DNA of 64,000 nt from Metasolibacillus fluoroglycofenilyticus (GCF_003049645.1 NZ_PYWK01000001.1:186001-250000); one strand, 5' to 3'. Numbered from the stretch's first letter, positions 17,552-27,349 are shown. Numbers and translations are program-made. The notes: generated by a model from the sequence alone, not told the origin.

Positions 17552-19561
17552 CTATATTTTATTGTAATATAGTGCCTTCACATCATCAGCAGTTGTTGGC
17601 TTACATACATAGAAGCCTTGTACTAAATCACAGCCCGAGCTTTTTAATATTTTAAATTGTTCTGCGGTTTCAACACCCTCTGCTAAAATCGTAAGTTGCA
17701 TCGATTTAGCTAGCTGTATAATACCGCGTACAAGATGCTCTGTTTTTTCAGATTGTGTCATTGCTCGAATAAATGTTGCATCAATCTTTATTGTTTTAAG
17801 AGGCAATAATTGCATGTAGCGGAAAGAAGCATAGCCTGTGCCGAAATCATCGAGCACAAAAGCGATACCCTCCTGCTCTAGTTTACGCATTTGCTTCATG
17901 ATTGCTGTTTCGCTTTCTGCCTCTAATGCAAATTTCTCAGTAATTTCGATTTGAATTAAGTGGGCAGGGCATTTTGTACGTTCCAATGTTTCTAAAATGG
18001 AGCGAGCCATATTTTTGTCTCGGAATTCACGAATCGAAACATTGATACTTACTTTTAATGGAATCCCCTGCTTTTGCCATGCTAAAGCTTGCTCACATGC
18101 TTGCTCTAAAACAAAAGAACCAATGGAGTGGATAAGCCCTGTTTCTTCAGCTATTGGTATTAATTCATCTGGTGTGACAACCCCAATTTCCTCATCCATC
18201 CAGCGGACAAGTGCCTCAGCCGCAACAATTGCTCCTGTTTGCATATCTAGCTGTGGCTGATATAGGACATTTAAGTTTTTTTGGTCAAGAGCCAGTAAAA
18301 GGCGCTTTTCAATAAGTGCTTGTCGACTTAAAGCTTTATGCGCTTCTTTAGAAAGCGACATAATGCTATTACCTCCTGCTTTGCGTACATTTGTTATTGT
18401 TCTAGTAGAGGCCTTCATCATCTGAGCGAAAGATAATTGGTCCTCTGGAAAACGTGTGATACTACCACTAATTGAAAGTGGCACGGCGATATTATCGTTG
18501 TAAATAGGATTTTGTTGTAAATATGCTAAAAACCCTTGAATAAACCATTCTGGTAAAGGTGTGATAACAACAAAATCACTTGCATTAATGCGCGCCGCTG
18601 TACTGTCCTGAAAATACATTTTAATGCGCTTTGCAAAATCTGCGGCTAGCGTTTGCGTAGCATTAAACTCTGACAAGCCCTTCAGCGTGTAAAACTTATC
18701 GATGCTAATATAAACAAAAGAGAATCGGCGATCTTCCTGTATCATTTCATCTATTAATTGCTCCAGACGATGTACATTCATAAAGCCTGTTTCTGTGTCA
18801 ATATAAGCGATTTTTTCAAGCTGTAGCTGTATCGTTTTATCGCGTGTAATATCTTTTTCAATCAATAAAAATGAGCGATTGCCTGCTATCGGGATGGCTA
18901 ATAAATCAGTCCAATAAAGCATACCATCCTTTGTGATTTTTTCTACCTCGCCCTTCCACATATTGCCCTTCTGCAGTGTTTCCCAAATTTCCTCAGCAGC
19001 TTGCATGCCTGTAGAGGATTTTGGGAATAGCTGCCAAAAAGACTTTCCAATAACGCGCTTCGGTGTCCAGTGACTTGTTTTTAAAAATAAATCATTGCAT
19101 TGTGTAATAAGACCTTCATAATCAACTGTCACAACCATGAAATAAGACATAATGCTGTTTTTCAAATGAACAAGCATATCACCATCATGGTGGAATGTGC
19201 GGATATTTTTCATTGGAATGCAGGTAATCAATATTCCTTGTTGCTCTTCAAATTGGCAAGGTGATGCCATAAGTGCAGCTTCAATTAATTGCTCCGTTTT
19301 CGTTAATAGCTGTAAAGGTTCAAGCTTTATCGCTTCCTTACTCTTTAAAATTGTTTCATAAATATGCGGGGGGGCCATGGAAAATAATTGTTCAGTAAAT
19401 ATAGCTGACCCAGAAGAAAAATCTTGTGTCGCATATCCTAATAAGTTTTCACAGGCTGCTGTCCATTGTAATAAGTACCCGCGCTTATCAATAATAAAGG
19501 AAGGGAACTGCGTTTGGTCCAATAGTTCTTTATTAATGTTAGATAGTTGTAATCCTTTCAT
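17552..19561 (-). CDS. PAS-PAS-GGDEF-EAL cyclic-di-GMP phosphodiesterase-type protein
   Basis: A 669-residue cytosolic protein. Two PAS-like domains (about 10-120 and 130-240) are followed by a GGDEF fold in which the signature is replaced by NASDF, so cyclase activity is unlikely. The EAL domain keeps the catalytic set: AEALVRW, NVSIREF, ITEKFAL, DDFGTGYASFRYMQ, KIDATFI, AEGVE and QGFYV. The likely activity is hydrolysis of cyclic di-GMP, tuned by the PAS domains and possibly by GTP bound to the degenerate GGDEF. Its signal is unknown. It is a single gene, convergent with the ThrE pair. Confidence 0.9.
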   Translation of the reverse strand: MKGLQLSNINKELLDQTQFPSFIIDKRGYLLQWTAACENLLGYATQDFSSGSAIFTEQLFSMAPPHIYETILKSKEAIKLEPLQLLTKTEQLIEAALMASPCQFEEQQGILITCIPMKNIRTFHHDGDMLVHLKNSIMSYFMVVTVDYEGLITQCNDLFLKTSHWTPKRVIGKSFWQLFPKSSTGMQAAEEIWETLQKGNMWKGEVEKITKDGMLYWTDLLAIPIAGNRSFLLIEKDITRDKTIQLQLEKIAYIDTETGFMNVHRLEQLIDEMIQEDRRFSFVYISIDKFYTLKGLSEFNATQTLAADFAKRIKMYFQDSTAARINASDFVVITPLPEWFIQGFLAYLQQNPIYNDNIAVPLSISGSITRFPEDQLSFAQMMKASTRTITNVRKAGGNSIMSLSKEAHKALSRQALIEKRLLLALDQKNLNVLYQPQLDMQTGAIVAAEALVRWMDEEIGVVTPDELIPIAEETGLIHSIGSFVLEQACEQALAWQKQGIPLKVSINVSIREFRDKNMARSILETLERTKCPAHLIQIEITEKFALEAESETAIMKQMRKLEQEGIAFVLDDFGTGYASFRYMQLLPLKTIKIDATFIRAMTQSEKTEHLVRGIIQLAKSMQLTILAEGVETAEQFKILKSSGCDLVQGFYVCKPTTADDVKALYYNKI

Positions 19562-20153
19562 ACCGAATGGTCCTCCTCTATTTTTAGATTAAAAAGGGAT
19601 GTGCATAAAGTGTTTTAGGTATAAAGTATGAATATAATTTTTCCAATTGAGTATATTATATATCTTTTGAAACGGTATGTGGGTGTATTTTGAAAAAATT
19701 TTCTAAAGGACGTTACAATTGTTTATTTTGTAAAAGAAAAGAGAGAATAATTTCTCATTAAAAATAGAAAGCTATTTATTTCATATTTACTATATGTCGA
19801 TTCAATCAATCATATCTTCACTGATTTACCTCTAATTTTAGAGGATACTAATTCAAAACAAAGCAAAGTTTAATTTTTAAGAATATTGTGGCATAATTAT
19901 ATTTCGAGTTACAAAATAAAATAGTATGACAACTTGAGGGAATACGATCATCCCGTATTAACAGGCTGTAAAATGAAATATTCAATTGGGGGATAAGTAG
20001 TCTGTTAAAACCCGAATGGTGGAACTACTAATTCAGTGGAAGACGAAATAAACCTTCACTGATTGAGGGGTTACTTTATTCCAGCTAGTTGTTTGCTTTC
20101 ACAGAGGTAGCGGTTCTTTCTATCTCAGTGCAAAAGTGGTAAGGGGTGTTAAG
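19562..20153. other. 592-base intergenic region between divergent genes
   Basis: Apart from a divergent copy of the 150-bp repeat at 19948-20082, I find no coding frame or terminator. The sequence is AT-rich and should hold the promoters of the EAL gene (-) and of the ABC exporter operon (+). Confidence 0.6.
19948..20082 (+). repeat. Divergent copy of the 150-bp structured repeat
   Basis: It is recognisable by ATCCCGTATTAACAGGCTGT, ATAAGTAGTCTGTTAAAACC, CGAATGGTGGAACTACTAAT, TTCAGTGGA and a GATTGAGGGGTTACTTTATT end. The pairing arms have changed together (AACAGGCTGT... AGTCTGTT), which hints that pairing is maintained. Confidence 0.6.
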
Positions 20154-21878
20154 ATGAAAACGGTATTTTCTTATGTAAAGCCGTATAAATGGCCTGCGCT
20201 CATAGCTCTCGCTCTCATGTTGATTGAGTTAGTTGTTGAGCTTGCGCAGCCGTTAATTATGGCGAGAATAGTTGATGATGGGATTTTGGCGCAGGATGGA
20301 CAAGCGATATGGTATTGGGGGCTAGTCATGCTTGCTCTATCACTATTAGCCTTAGTGGTAGGGATTATTAATTCATATTTTGCCTCACATGCTGCTCTAA
20401 GCTTTGGCTATGATTTGCGCAATGCTTTATTTAGTAAGATTCAGTCATTTACAATGGCTACCTATTTAAAGTTTCCAACTTCTAGTTTAATTACACGTTT
20501 AACAAGTGATATTACGCAAGTACAAAACGTCTTTTTCATGAGCTTGCGTATTATGTTACGTGCGCCGCTTTCAGTTATTGGCAGCATGGTGATGGCTTTT
20601 ATCGTAAATGCTAAAATTGCCTTATTTTTAATGATTGGTGCACCGATTTTAGTTATTTTTTTAGCGATTATGGTAAAGCGTGGAGTGGCTTATTTTAGTG
20701 AGGTACAAGGACGTCTTGACCGAGTAAACCGCGTGCTGCAGGAGAGCTTACAGGCGATGCGTTTAGTAAAGGCTTATATGCGCGGGCATTATGAGGCGGC
20801 CCGCTTTAATAAAGTGGCAGAAGGCTTAAAGATTGATACGGTGAAAGCTTTGCGTACGATGGAGTTAATTATGCCCGTTTTACTGCTTGTCATGAATTTA
20901 AGCTTGCTTGCAGTTCTATGGTTCGGTGCAGCAGAAGTGAATAGTAACAATGCACAAGTAGGGGATTTAATAGCCATCGTCAACTATGCGATGCGTATGA
21001 CAGGTGCATTTTCTATGTTTGCCTTTATTATTATCGCTTTTGCTCGTGCGAAGGCTTCGGCAGAACGTATGGAGGAAATTTTAATTATCGAGGACGGGCT
21101 TGAAATTCGTGCCGGTCAAGAAGAGGAATTTAATGAAGCGCAATTAGGAACGGTGCGTTTTGATAATGTATCATTTTCATATAATGGTGAGCTAAATGTA
21201 TTACATAATGTTTCCTTTGATGTAAAACAAGGTGAAAAGCTAGCGATTATGGGGGCGACAGGAGCAGGTAAGTCGACACTGCTAAATTTAATTCCACGCT
21301 TTTATGAAGCAACAGGTGGGCAAGTATTTGTCAATGGACGTGATGTTAAGGCATGGGATTTGGATGATTTGCGTGCCATGATAGGATTTGTGCCACAGCA
21401 ATCGCTTCTTTTTACAGGCTCTATTTTGGAAAATGTCAGTTGGGGCAAGGTCGATGCTAGCTTAGCAGAGGTAGAGGCAGCAACGAGACAGGCGCAAATA
21501 CATGAATCTGTAGAAAGCTTCCCGAATGCTTATGAGACACGTGTTGGGCAAAAAGGTGTTAACTTATCTGGTGGACAAAAGCAACGCTTGTCGATTGCGC
21601 GTGCGCTTATTCGAAAATCACAAATATTATTATTGGATGATAGCACCTCTGCATTAGACGTTAAAACCGAGGCCGCTTTATGGGCTGCTTTAGAGAAGGA
21701 ACGAGCAACAATGCTTGTCGTAACCCAAAAGATTCGTACAGCGCGCGGGGCAGACCGCATATTGCTATTAGATGCAGGACGCGTTGTAGGCTTTGGCAGT
21801 CATGATGAACTGTTACAAACAAGCAATTTATATAAAAAAATTGCACAATCACAGCAGGAACAGGGGGAGGAGCTATGA
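20154..21878 (+). CDS. Heterodimeric ABC exporter subunit with degenerate ATP site
   Basis: A 574-residue half-transporter with six membrane helices (1-310) and a nucleotide-binding domain. Walker A is GATGAGKST and the signature is LSGGQKQR. Walker B is ILLLDDSTSALD with Asp where the catalytic Glu normally sits, and the switch His is replaced by Gln (VVTQKIRTARGAD). These changes define the degenerate-site subunit of TM287/288 or BmrCD-type multidrug exporters. The start is ATG at 20154 behind AAGGGG, not the GTG at 20136. The stop overlaps the partner gene by 4 bases (ATGA). Confidence 0.92.
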   Translation: MKTVFSYVKPYKWPALIALALMLIELVVELAQPLIMARIVDDGILAQDGQAIWYWGLVMLALSLLALVVGIINSYFASHAALSFGYDLRNALFSKIQSFTMATYLKFPTSSLITRLTSDITQVQNVFFMSLRIMLRAPLSVIGSMVMAFIVNAKIALFLMIGAPILVIFLAIMVKRGVAYFSEVQGRLDRVNRVLQESLQAMRLVKAYMRGHYEAARFNKVAEGLKIDTVKALRTMELIMPVLLLVMNLSLLAVLWFGAAEVNSNNAQVGDLIAIVNYAMRMTGAFSMFAFIIIAFARAKASAERMEEILIIEDGLEIRAGQEEEFNEAQLGTVRFDNVSFSYNGELNVLHNVSFDVKQGEKLAIMGATGAGKSTLLNLIPRFYEATGGQVFVNGRDVKAWDLDDLRAMIGFVPQQSLLFTGSILENVSWGKVDASLAEVEAATRQAQIHESVESFPNAYETRVGQKGVNLSGGQKQRLSIARALIRKSQILLLDDSTSALDVKTEAALWAALEKERATMLVVTQKIRTARGADRILLLDAGRVVGFGSHDELLQTSNLYKKIAQSQQEQGEEL

Positions 21879-23686
21879 AATTCCTAGACAAACCTTTTGG
21901 CTACGAGCGTGTATTGACGAAGGCAGATTTGCGGCAAACAACAGAGAAGAAAAAAGGACCTCGTGCGAATGATTGGAAGTCAACGCTAGCCCGCATTTGG
22001 AAAATTGTTGATGAGCAGCGTTTTCTATTAGTAATGGTGCTTGTAATGGTTGTTGTGAGCTCAGCTTTAGCATTAATTGGTCCGTTTTTAATTGGAAAAA
22101 TAATTGACAATTATATTGTGCCAGGTGATTTTGACGGTATGCTCTTTATGATTGGCTTGCTTATAGCGATTTATGTTGTACTTGCATTATCGCTCTATTT
22201 GCAAAACTATTGGATGATTGGTGTTGCACAGCAGACAATTTATCGCATGAGAGTCGGTGTGTTTAATAAATTATTACGCCTGCCAATTAGCTTTTTTGAT
22301 AAAAGGCAGCATGGAGAATTAATGAGCCGTGCAACAAATGATATTGAGACGGTAAGTGCAACACTAAATAGTGCGTTTATTCAAGTGTTCTCCAGTGTTT
22401 TAACATTGACGGGGACAGTAGTTGTTATGCTTTATTTAAGCCCGCTTTTAACATTGTTGACAATGATTATTATTCCTGCAATGTTTGTAGCAATGCGTTG
22501 GATTACACGTAGAACAGGGAAGCTATTTAAGGAACAACAGGCAGCCGTAGGTGCACTTAATGGAATGATTGAGGAAACGATATCAGGACAGCGCATTGTC
22601 AAAGCATTTTCGCAGGAAGAACGCGTGAAAGAGGAGTTTCAAGAGAGGAATGGTCGTCTAAGACTAGTAGGCTTTTGGGCATTAGCTTACTCGGGCTATA
22701 TTCCGAAGGTAATGAATGGACTGAATAACGCAAGTTTTGCAATTGTAGCAGGCGTTGGGGGCTTACTCGCTTTAAATGGTCATGCTTCAATTGGGATGAT
22801 TGTTATTTTTACTGAATACGCTCGCCAATTTACGCGTCCATTGAATGATTTGGCTAACCAATTCAATACGGTGCTGTCCGCAATCGCAGGAGCAGAGCGC
22901 GTGTTTTCTATAATGGATGAGCAGGACGAGATAGAAACAGGATATATCGAAAAGGGGCATCAGCTAAAGGGGGCAGTTGCTTTCCAAAATGTTTCCTTTA
23001 AATATGAGCAAACAGAGGAAGGGCATACATTAAAAAATGTAAGCTTTGCTGTAGAGCGAGGACAGACAGCCGCTTTAGTAGGGGCAACAGGTGCTGGAAA
23101 GACGACAATTATGCAGCTAATTTCTCGCTTTTATGATACAAATGAAGGTGCGGTACTGTTTGATGGTATGAATGTGCGTGATTTTACACGTGAGGCTTTA
23201 CGTAGTCAAATGGCATTCGTATTGCAAGAGCCTTTTCTATTTGAGGCAACAGTTTATGAAAATATTCGCTACGGTCGCTTAAATGCAACAAATGAAGAAA
23301 TAGAAAAAGCAGCTAAAAAAGCCAATGCGCATGATTTTATTATGCAATTGCCAGAAGGCTATAATACATTATTAACAGCCGATGGAAGCGAAATATCACA
23401 AGGGCAAAAGCAATTGCTATCTATTGCACGTGCCTTTGTAGCTGATCCTGTTATTTTACTATTAGATGAAGCAACAAGCAGTATCGATACAGTAACTGAA
23501 ATGAAAATTCAAGAGGCGCTTGAAGTATTAATGGAGGGGCGAACAAGCTTTGTTATTGCGCATCGTTTAAATACGATTCGAAACGCGGATATTGTTTTTG
23601 TGATGCAACAAGGTGAGCTTGTAGAGGCTGGCACACAGGAGGAGTTAATTGCGAAAAATGGTATTTACGCTTCGATGGTAGGTTAA
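21875..23686 (+). CDS. Heterodimeric ABC exporter subunit with catalytic ATP site
   Basis: A 603-residue partner half-transporter. An N-terminal extension of about 45 residues (KPFGYERVLTKADLRQTTEK) precedes six membrane helices. The nucleotide-binding domain keeps Walker A GATGAGKTT, Walker B ILLLDEATSSID with the catalytic Glu, and the switch His in IAHRLNTIRNAD. Its signature is ISQGQKQLL, non-canonical in the way seen in TM288-type subunits. This means the functional composite site combines this Walker motif with the normal LSGGQ of the first subunit. Likely drug or lipid efflux; the substrate is unknown. Confidence 0.92.
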   Translation: MKFLDKPFGYERVLTKADLRQTTEKKKGPRANDWKSTLARIWKIVDEQRFLLVMVLVMVVVSSALALIGPFLIGKIIDNYIVPGDFDGMLFMIGLLIAIYVVLALSLYLQNYWMIGVAQQTIYRMRVGVFNKLLRLPISFFDKRQHGELMSRATNDIETVSATLNSAFIQVFSSVLTLTGTVVVMLYLSPLLTLLTMIIIPAMFVAMRWITRRTGKLFKEQQAAVGALNGMIEETISGQRIVKAFSQEERVKEEFQERNGRLRLVGFWALAYSGYIPKVMNGLNNASFAIVAGVGGLLALNGHASIGMIVIFTEYARQFTRPLNDLANQFNTVLSAIAGAERVFSIMDEQDEIETGYIEKGHQLKGAVAFQNVSFKYEQTEEGHTLKNVSFAVERGQTAALVGATGAGKTTIMQLISRFYDTNEGAVLFDGMNVRDFTREALRSQMAFVLQEPFLFEATVYENIRYGRLNATNEEIEKAAKKANAHDFIMQLPEGYNTLLTADGSEISQGQKQLLSIARAFVADPVILLLDEATSSIDTVTEMKIQEALEVLMEGRTSFVIAHRLNTIRNADIVFVMQQGELVEAGTQEELIAKNGIYASMVG

Positions 23687-23701
23687 ACGAAAGAGAGGAA
23701 T

Positions 23702-24589
23702 ATGGGTATTATGAATTTTTCAGCAGTAACGGTGTCGTTTCCTATCGATATGGAAACATTTGAAGAAATACTTAAGCTATGTGAGGAAGCTGCACTGGCT
23801 GACGCTGTACGATATGAGCTTATTATGAACATACAAGCAGTCAAAAATTATGAAATGTCAGGCTTTTGCGTGCTCGTCTATGATGATGAGTATAATAAGC
23901 TTGTCGGCTTGGCAAGTGCGGTTGATATGATGGGGTTAAAAACATATGAATGGTCCATTGTTGTGGCGCCAACATATCGTCAACTTGGTATTGGACAGTC
24001 GTTATTGCAGGAAGTATATAAAGGGCTGTCTATGCGCGAGGCTGAAGGTGAGCTTGCTTTAACATTAGAGCAGGCCCCATTCGGCGCAAGGTTTTTAGCG
24101 AACAATGGCTATCAATATAGCTTTTCTGAGGTGACGATGCAAGGAGAGGCAAAGGCTAGCGAGCAGCAAGAAAATATTGTTATCCGTCGCTATGAGCAAG
24201 CGGACCAGCAAATATTAATCGAAACATTTATGGCGGCATTTGGAGATACGGTAGAAGAGGCACAAGATTTAATTGCATATAATACAGCAGCCGAAAATTT
24301 AATTTTATGGGTAGCAGTGATGGAGGGCAGTGTTGTTGGAACTGTGACAACTCGCGAGGAAAATACAGTCCAATGGTTGACTGCATTAGCTGTACACCCT
24401 CAGTATGCGGGGCGTGGCATTGGTTCAACGCTATTAAAATGGGTGCAGCAGCTAGCATTTGATGAAGGACAGCAGCATGTGCTACTAGATGTTGAAATTG
24501 ATAATGCACGTGCCCTCTCCATCTATGAAAAGGGTGGATTCATTAAATCAACGCAAATCGATTATTATGTCTATGTAAATAAAGCATAA
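23702..24589 (+). CDS. Tandem GNAT-fold acetyltransferase
   Basis: A 295-residue protein with two GNAT domains. The N-terminal one (about 5-150) has the acetyl-CoA loop region VVAPTYRQLGIGQSLLQEVY. The C-terminal one (about 157-290) has ALAVHPQYAGRGIGSTLLKW and the ending LDVEIDNARALSIYEKGGFI. Both pyrophosphate loops (Q/R-x-x-G-x-G) look intact. The substrate is unknown. The start could be 23702 or the ATG at 23711, since GAGG lies 3 and 12 bases upstream respectively. It follows the exporter genes by 15 bases and is probably in their operon. Confidence 0.85.
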   Translation: MGIMNFSAVTVSFPIDMETFEEILKLCEEAALADAVRYELIMNIQAVKNYEMSGFCVLVYDDEYNKLVGLASAVDMMGLKTYEWSIVVAPTYRQLGIGQSLLQEVYKGLSMREAEGELALTLEQAPFGARFLANNGYQYSFSEVTMQGEAKASEQQENIVIRRYEQADQQILIETFMAAFGDTVEEAQDLIAYNTAAENLILWVAVMEGSVVGTVTTREENTVQWLTALAVHPQYAGRGIGSTLLKWVQQLAFDEGQQHVLLDVEIDNARALSIYEKGGFIKSTQIDYYVYVNKA

Positions 24590-24622
24590 TCTCACTTTTT
24601 CTCTCATATAAATATAGTAAAA

Positions 24623-24656
24623 GAAGGCTGTTGGAAAAAATTATCCGACAGCCTTC
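24623..24656. terminator. Bidirectional terminator hairpin
   Basis: GAAGGCTGTTGGA at 24623-24635 pairs with TCCGACAGCCTTC at 24644-24656 with one mismatch. On the minus strand the right arm is followed by a T-run in the loop and after it. Confidence 0.7.
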
Positions 24657-24672
24657 ATCGTTGAAAAGGAGA

Positions 24673-24884
24673 TTTTATCCTGTACTAACAGGCTGTATGC
24701 CTCGGTGGATGTCACAGGATATGGCGCTTTTAGATTAACTTCTACCAAATAGCTTAAAAAATCTGGACGAGAGTTAGCAAAACAAAATATTTAGGTGGGA
24801 GAACAGACAGCCTGCAAAAACTGATTGGTGACACTACCAATCAGCGGGAATAAGAAGCTCCTCACCGATTGGAGGTTCACTTTA
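24673..24884 (+). repeat. Enlarged divergent copy of the 150-bp structured repeat
   Basis: The ends TTTATCCTGTACTAACAGGC and GATTGGAGGTTCACTTTA match the family. About 60 extra bases sit near the left arm. The CTGATTGGTGACACTACCAA block replaces the usual CCGAATGGTTCAACTAACAT. Confidence 0.6.
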
Positions 24885-24886
24885 TA

Positions 24887-25018
24887 ATGCGTATGCCTGC
24901 ACTACCTAAAAATCGAAATGAAATAGAAAAAAGAACTATTTTTCAGAGATTGCGTAAAAAGCTCTTTCAAAAATGGTTTGTGAAAAAGCCGTTTTTTAAA
25001 GTGCCACCCCGTGAGTAG
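24887..25018 (+). CDS. Possible 43-residue basic small protein
   Basis: The frame reads MRMPALPKNRNEIEKRTIFQ, continues RLRKKLFQKWFVKKPFF, and ends PPRE. GGAGG at 24871-24875, inside the right end of the repeat, is 11 bases before the ATG. The peptide is strongly basic and amphipathic. I know no homologue. It lies between convergent genes where coding is not expected, so it may be spurious. Confidence 0.3.
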   Translation: MRMPALPKNRNEIEKRTIFQRLRKKLFQKWFVKKPFFKVPPRE

Positions 25019-25021
25019 CTG

Positions 25022-27241
25022 TTATAATAGAAATGTTTCTTTAGCTGGTCCAATTAAGTATAGTTCATGCATTGCACGAGTTAATGCTACGTAAAGTAGC
25101 TTACGATCGATTGCATGATTGTAAAACGGAATATCGAAAGCAGCGATTATTACCGCATCAAACTCTAGCCCCTTTGCTAAATGGGATGGTATAACGAGCA
25201 ATGTTGCTTGATCAATGCTAGAGTTTTCATCTAGCTCTGCTGCGTGAATTGAGTGAGCTTGGAGCAATGCAACAAACTTACCTGCCTCCTTCGAGGTTTT
25301 ACAAATAAGCGCAACTGAGCGATGACCAGCGGCTTGAATTGATGCGTAAGTTTTTGCAATTGTGGCAACATCAAATTTTTTCGCTTGAATAAAAGTAGGT
25401 GTTTTTCCATGGCGTACAACAGGTTCAACCAATGGTAAATCTTCCTGCATTTTCGCCAAAACTTTATTAGCTACTTCCATAATTTCGATTGTTGTGCGGT
25501 AGCTTTTTTGTAATGTGGCATATGTCGCTCTTGGAAATAGCTCTAGCACAGATGCCCATTCTGTTACAGAACGATAGCTATGAATGCCTTGCGCTAAGTC
25601 TCCTACCATTGTAAACATATCTGTTTCAAGTCCCATCTTTAAAGCTGCGAGCTGAAATATGCTATAGTCTTGTACCTCGTCAATAAAGACAACTCGCATT
25701 TTCCAACGCTCATCAATCCCTTTGAGGCGCGCCTGTAAATAGTAAAGAGCTGCTAAATCCTCTAATGCCCAGCGTTCTTTTATATGTGCCTGTAAAAATT
25801 GCTCCTGTTCCTGTAATGTCCATTCAAGTGCTAAATCTTGTAATAATAAACGATTTGTCACGATATCGCGATAAGCTACTTTAATTTTCAGTTTAGTAAA
25901 GCGTTTCATATAAGAGGATGTAACTGTTTTGGCTAATGCTTTGATTTTGGGGATACGTGCATCTCGTTCATCAATATATTTTGTGACGATGCGACGGCGA
26001 TTTTCTGCATCGCGTATACCGTTTAAAGCTCGTCCAATTGCCTCCTCATAACGACTATTTAAAGTATTTAATACAGCGGTCGTTTTGCGTTTTACCTCTG
26101 TTTGAATAACGAGTTTAATACGCTCCAGCCTTTTTTCGATTGGCATATAGGCAAATTCATGTAAAAAAAGTTTTTGTAAATGAGCACCTCGAATAATTCG
26201 ATACTTTTCTAAAAAAATATCTTCAAATAAAGAGGCGAGCTGCCCCTCATGTCGTTTTACATAGCGCTCCATTATATCGCGGTAGATGAGCGAGCCTTTC
26301 ATTTGTGGGATTGAAAATGTAGGGAGTACAGCATTGCTGTTTTCGATAATATCCTCTAATTGTTCATTTGGATTTTGCAGCTTTAGCTTAAGACCAATTG
26401 CATTTTGCACATATTCTGCATAGGTCGTTTGACAAATTTTATCGACCCCTAGCTCTGGTAGCACGTCGCCAATATATTCGATAAATAATTTGCTTGGTGC
26501 TAAAATCATAAGCTGCTCAGGCTTAAAATGCTCGCCCATTGTGTAAAGGAAGTAAGAGATACGATGTAGAGCAATTGTTGTCTTCCCACTACCAGCAGCG
26601 CCTTGTACTAATATGGGCTGGCGCAAATGGGCACGAATAATTTCATTTTGCTCCTTTTGAATAGTTGAAACAATTTCCGTTAGGCGGACATCAGCTTTCC
26701 CAGCGAGTGCCTCCTGTAGCAATTCGTCATTTGTCGTTAAATCCACATCCTGAAAATCGAGTAATTGTCCTTGCTCAATTTTATATTGTCGCTTAGCGAA
26801 TAAATGACCAGTATGCTCCTCCTCGCGAACTCGATACGTCATGTCGCCGAGTCGCCCATCGTAATAAACATTTGCTACAGGTGAGCGCCAATCAACGATA
26901 ATTGGTTCATTCGTTTCGCTATCAAAGAGCGAAGTTTTCCCGATATATAAAAATTCCTCTTGCTCACCAGTACGTTGGAAATGGATACGTGCAAAATAAG
27001 GCTTTTGCATAACAGCCTCTAGTCCTTCTTTTTGTGTACGAGCCATCTCAAAAAAACGAGCATTTGTTAAAATATTCAAAAAACTATCGCTGGAATCAAT
27101 GTATTCAAGATTTGCCATGGCAGAACGAATATTTTGCTGCGCCGCCTGTAAGTCGCGCTCAGATGCATATAAAATGTCATGCATATATGCCTTTGTCTGT
27201 TCTAATCGTTGTACCTCGTCTTGGTAATCAGGATGTTGCAT
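25022..27241 (-). CDS. helD: HelD-like RNA polymerase recycling ATPase (UvrD/Rep superfamily)
   Basis: A 739-residue SF1-type motor. The N-terminal part (1-200) is helical and coiled-coil-like (the HelD arm), followed by Walker A VQGAAGSGKTTIALHR. Walker B appears as VVFIDEVQDYSIFQ, then a SYRTTIEIM motif III/IV region and the C-terminal LLYVALTRAMHELYLIG. In B. subtilis HelD binds RNA polymerase and releases it from stalled complexes. The distant alternative is a DNA helicase IV-like enzyme. The ATG at 27250 directly abuts GGAGG, so the ATG at 27241, about 10 bases away from it, is the better start. Confidence 0.85.
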   Translation of the reverse strand: MQHPDYQDEVQRLEQTKAYMHDILYASERDLQAAQQNIRSAMANLEYIDSSDSFLNILTNARFFEMARTQKEGLEAVMQKPYFARIHFQRTGEQEEFLYIGKTSLFDSETNEPIIVDWRSPVANVYYDGRLGDMTYRVREEEHTGHLFAKRQYKIEQGQLLDFQDVDLTTNDELLQEALAGKADVRLTEIVSTIQKEQNEIIRAHLRQPILVQGAAGSGKTTIALHRISYFLYTMGEHFKPEQLMILAPSKLFIEYIGDVLPELGVDKICQTTYAEYVQNAIGLKLKLQNPNEQLEDIIENSNAVLPTFSIPQMKGSLIYRDIMERYVKRHEGQLASLFEDIFLEKYRIIRGAHLQKLFLHEFAYMPIEKRLERIKLVIQTEVKRKTTAVLNTLNSRYEEAIGRALNGIRDAENRRRIVTKYIDERDARIPKIKALAKTVTSSYMKRFTKLKIKVAYRDIVTNRLLLQDLALEWTLQEQEQFLQAHIKERWALEDLAALYYLQARLKGIDERWKMRVVFIDEVQDYSIFQLAALKMGLETDMFTMVGDLAQGIHSYRSVTEWASVLELFPRATYATLQKSYRTTIEIMEVANKVLAKMQEDLPLVEPVVRHGKTPTFIQAKKFDVATIAKTYASIQAAGHRSVALICKTSKEAGKFVALLQAHSIHAAELDENSSIDQATLLVIPSHLAKGLEFDAVIIAAFDIPFYNHAIDRKLLYVALTRAMHELYLIGPAKETFLL

Positions 27242-27323
27242 TTGGTCCATTCCTCCAATCGTATATGTAAGTCAGAAACTCATCTTACCAAATTGTAGAA
27301 GTAGTAGGCAAGTAGTAGAAGAT

Positions 27324-27349
27324 GTTTAAAAGTAATTATTACTGGGTAT
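27324..27349 (+). promoter_or_regulatory. Sigma-B-type promoter of ctc
   Basis: GTTTAA at 27324-27329 and GGGTAT at 27344-27349 are separated by 14 bases. This matches the B. subtilis general-stress consensus exactly. It lies 30 bases before the ctc start codon, just where ctc carries its sigma-B promoter in B. subtilis. Confidence 0.85.
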
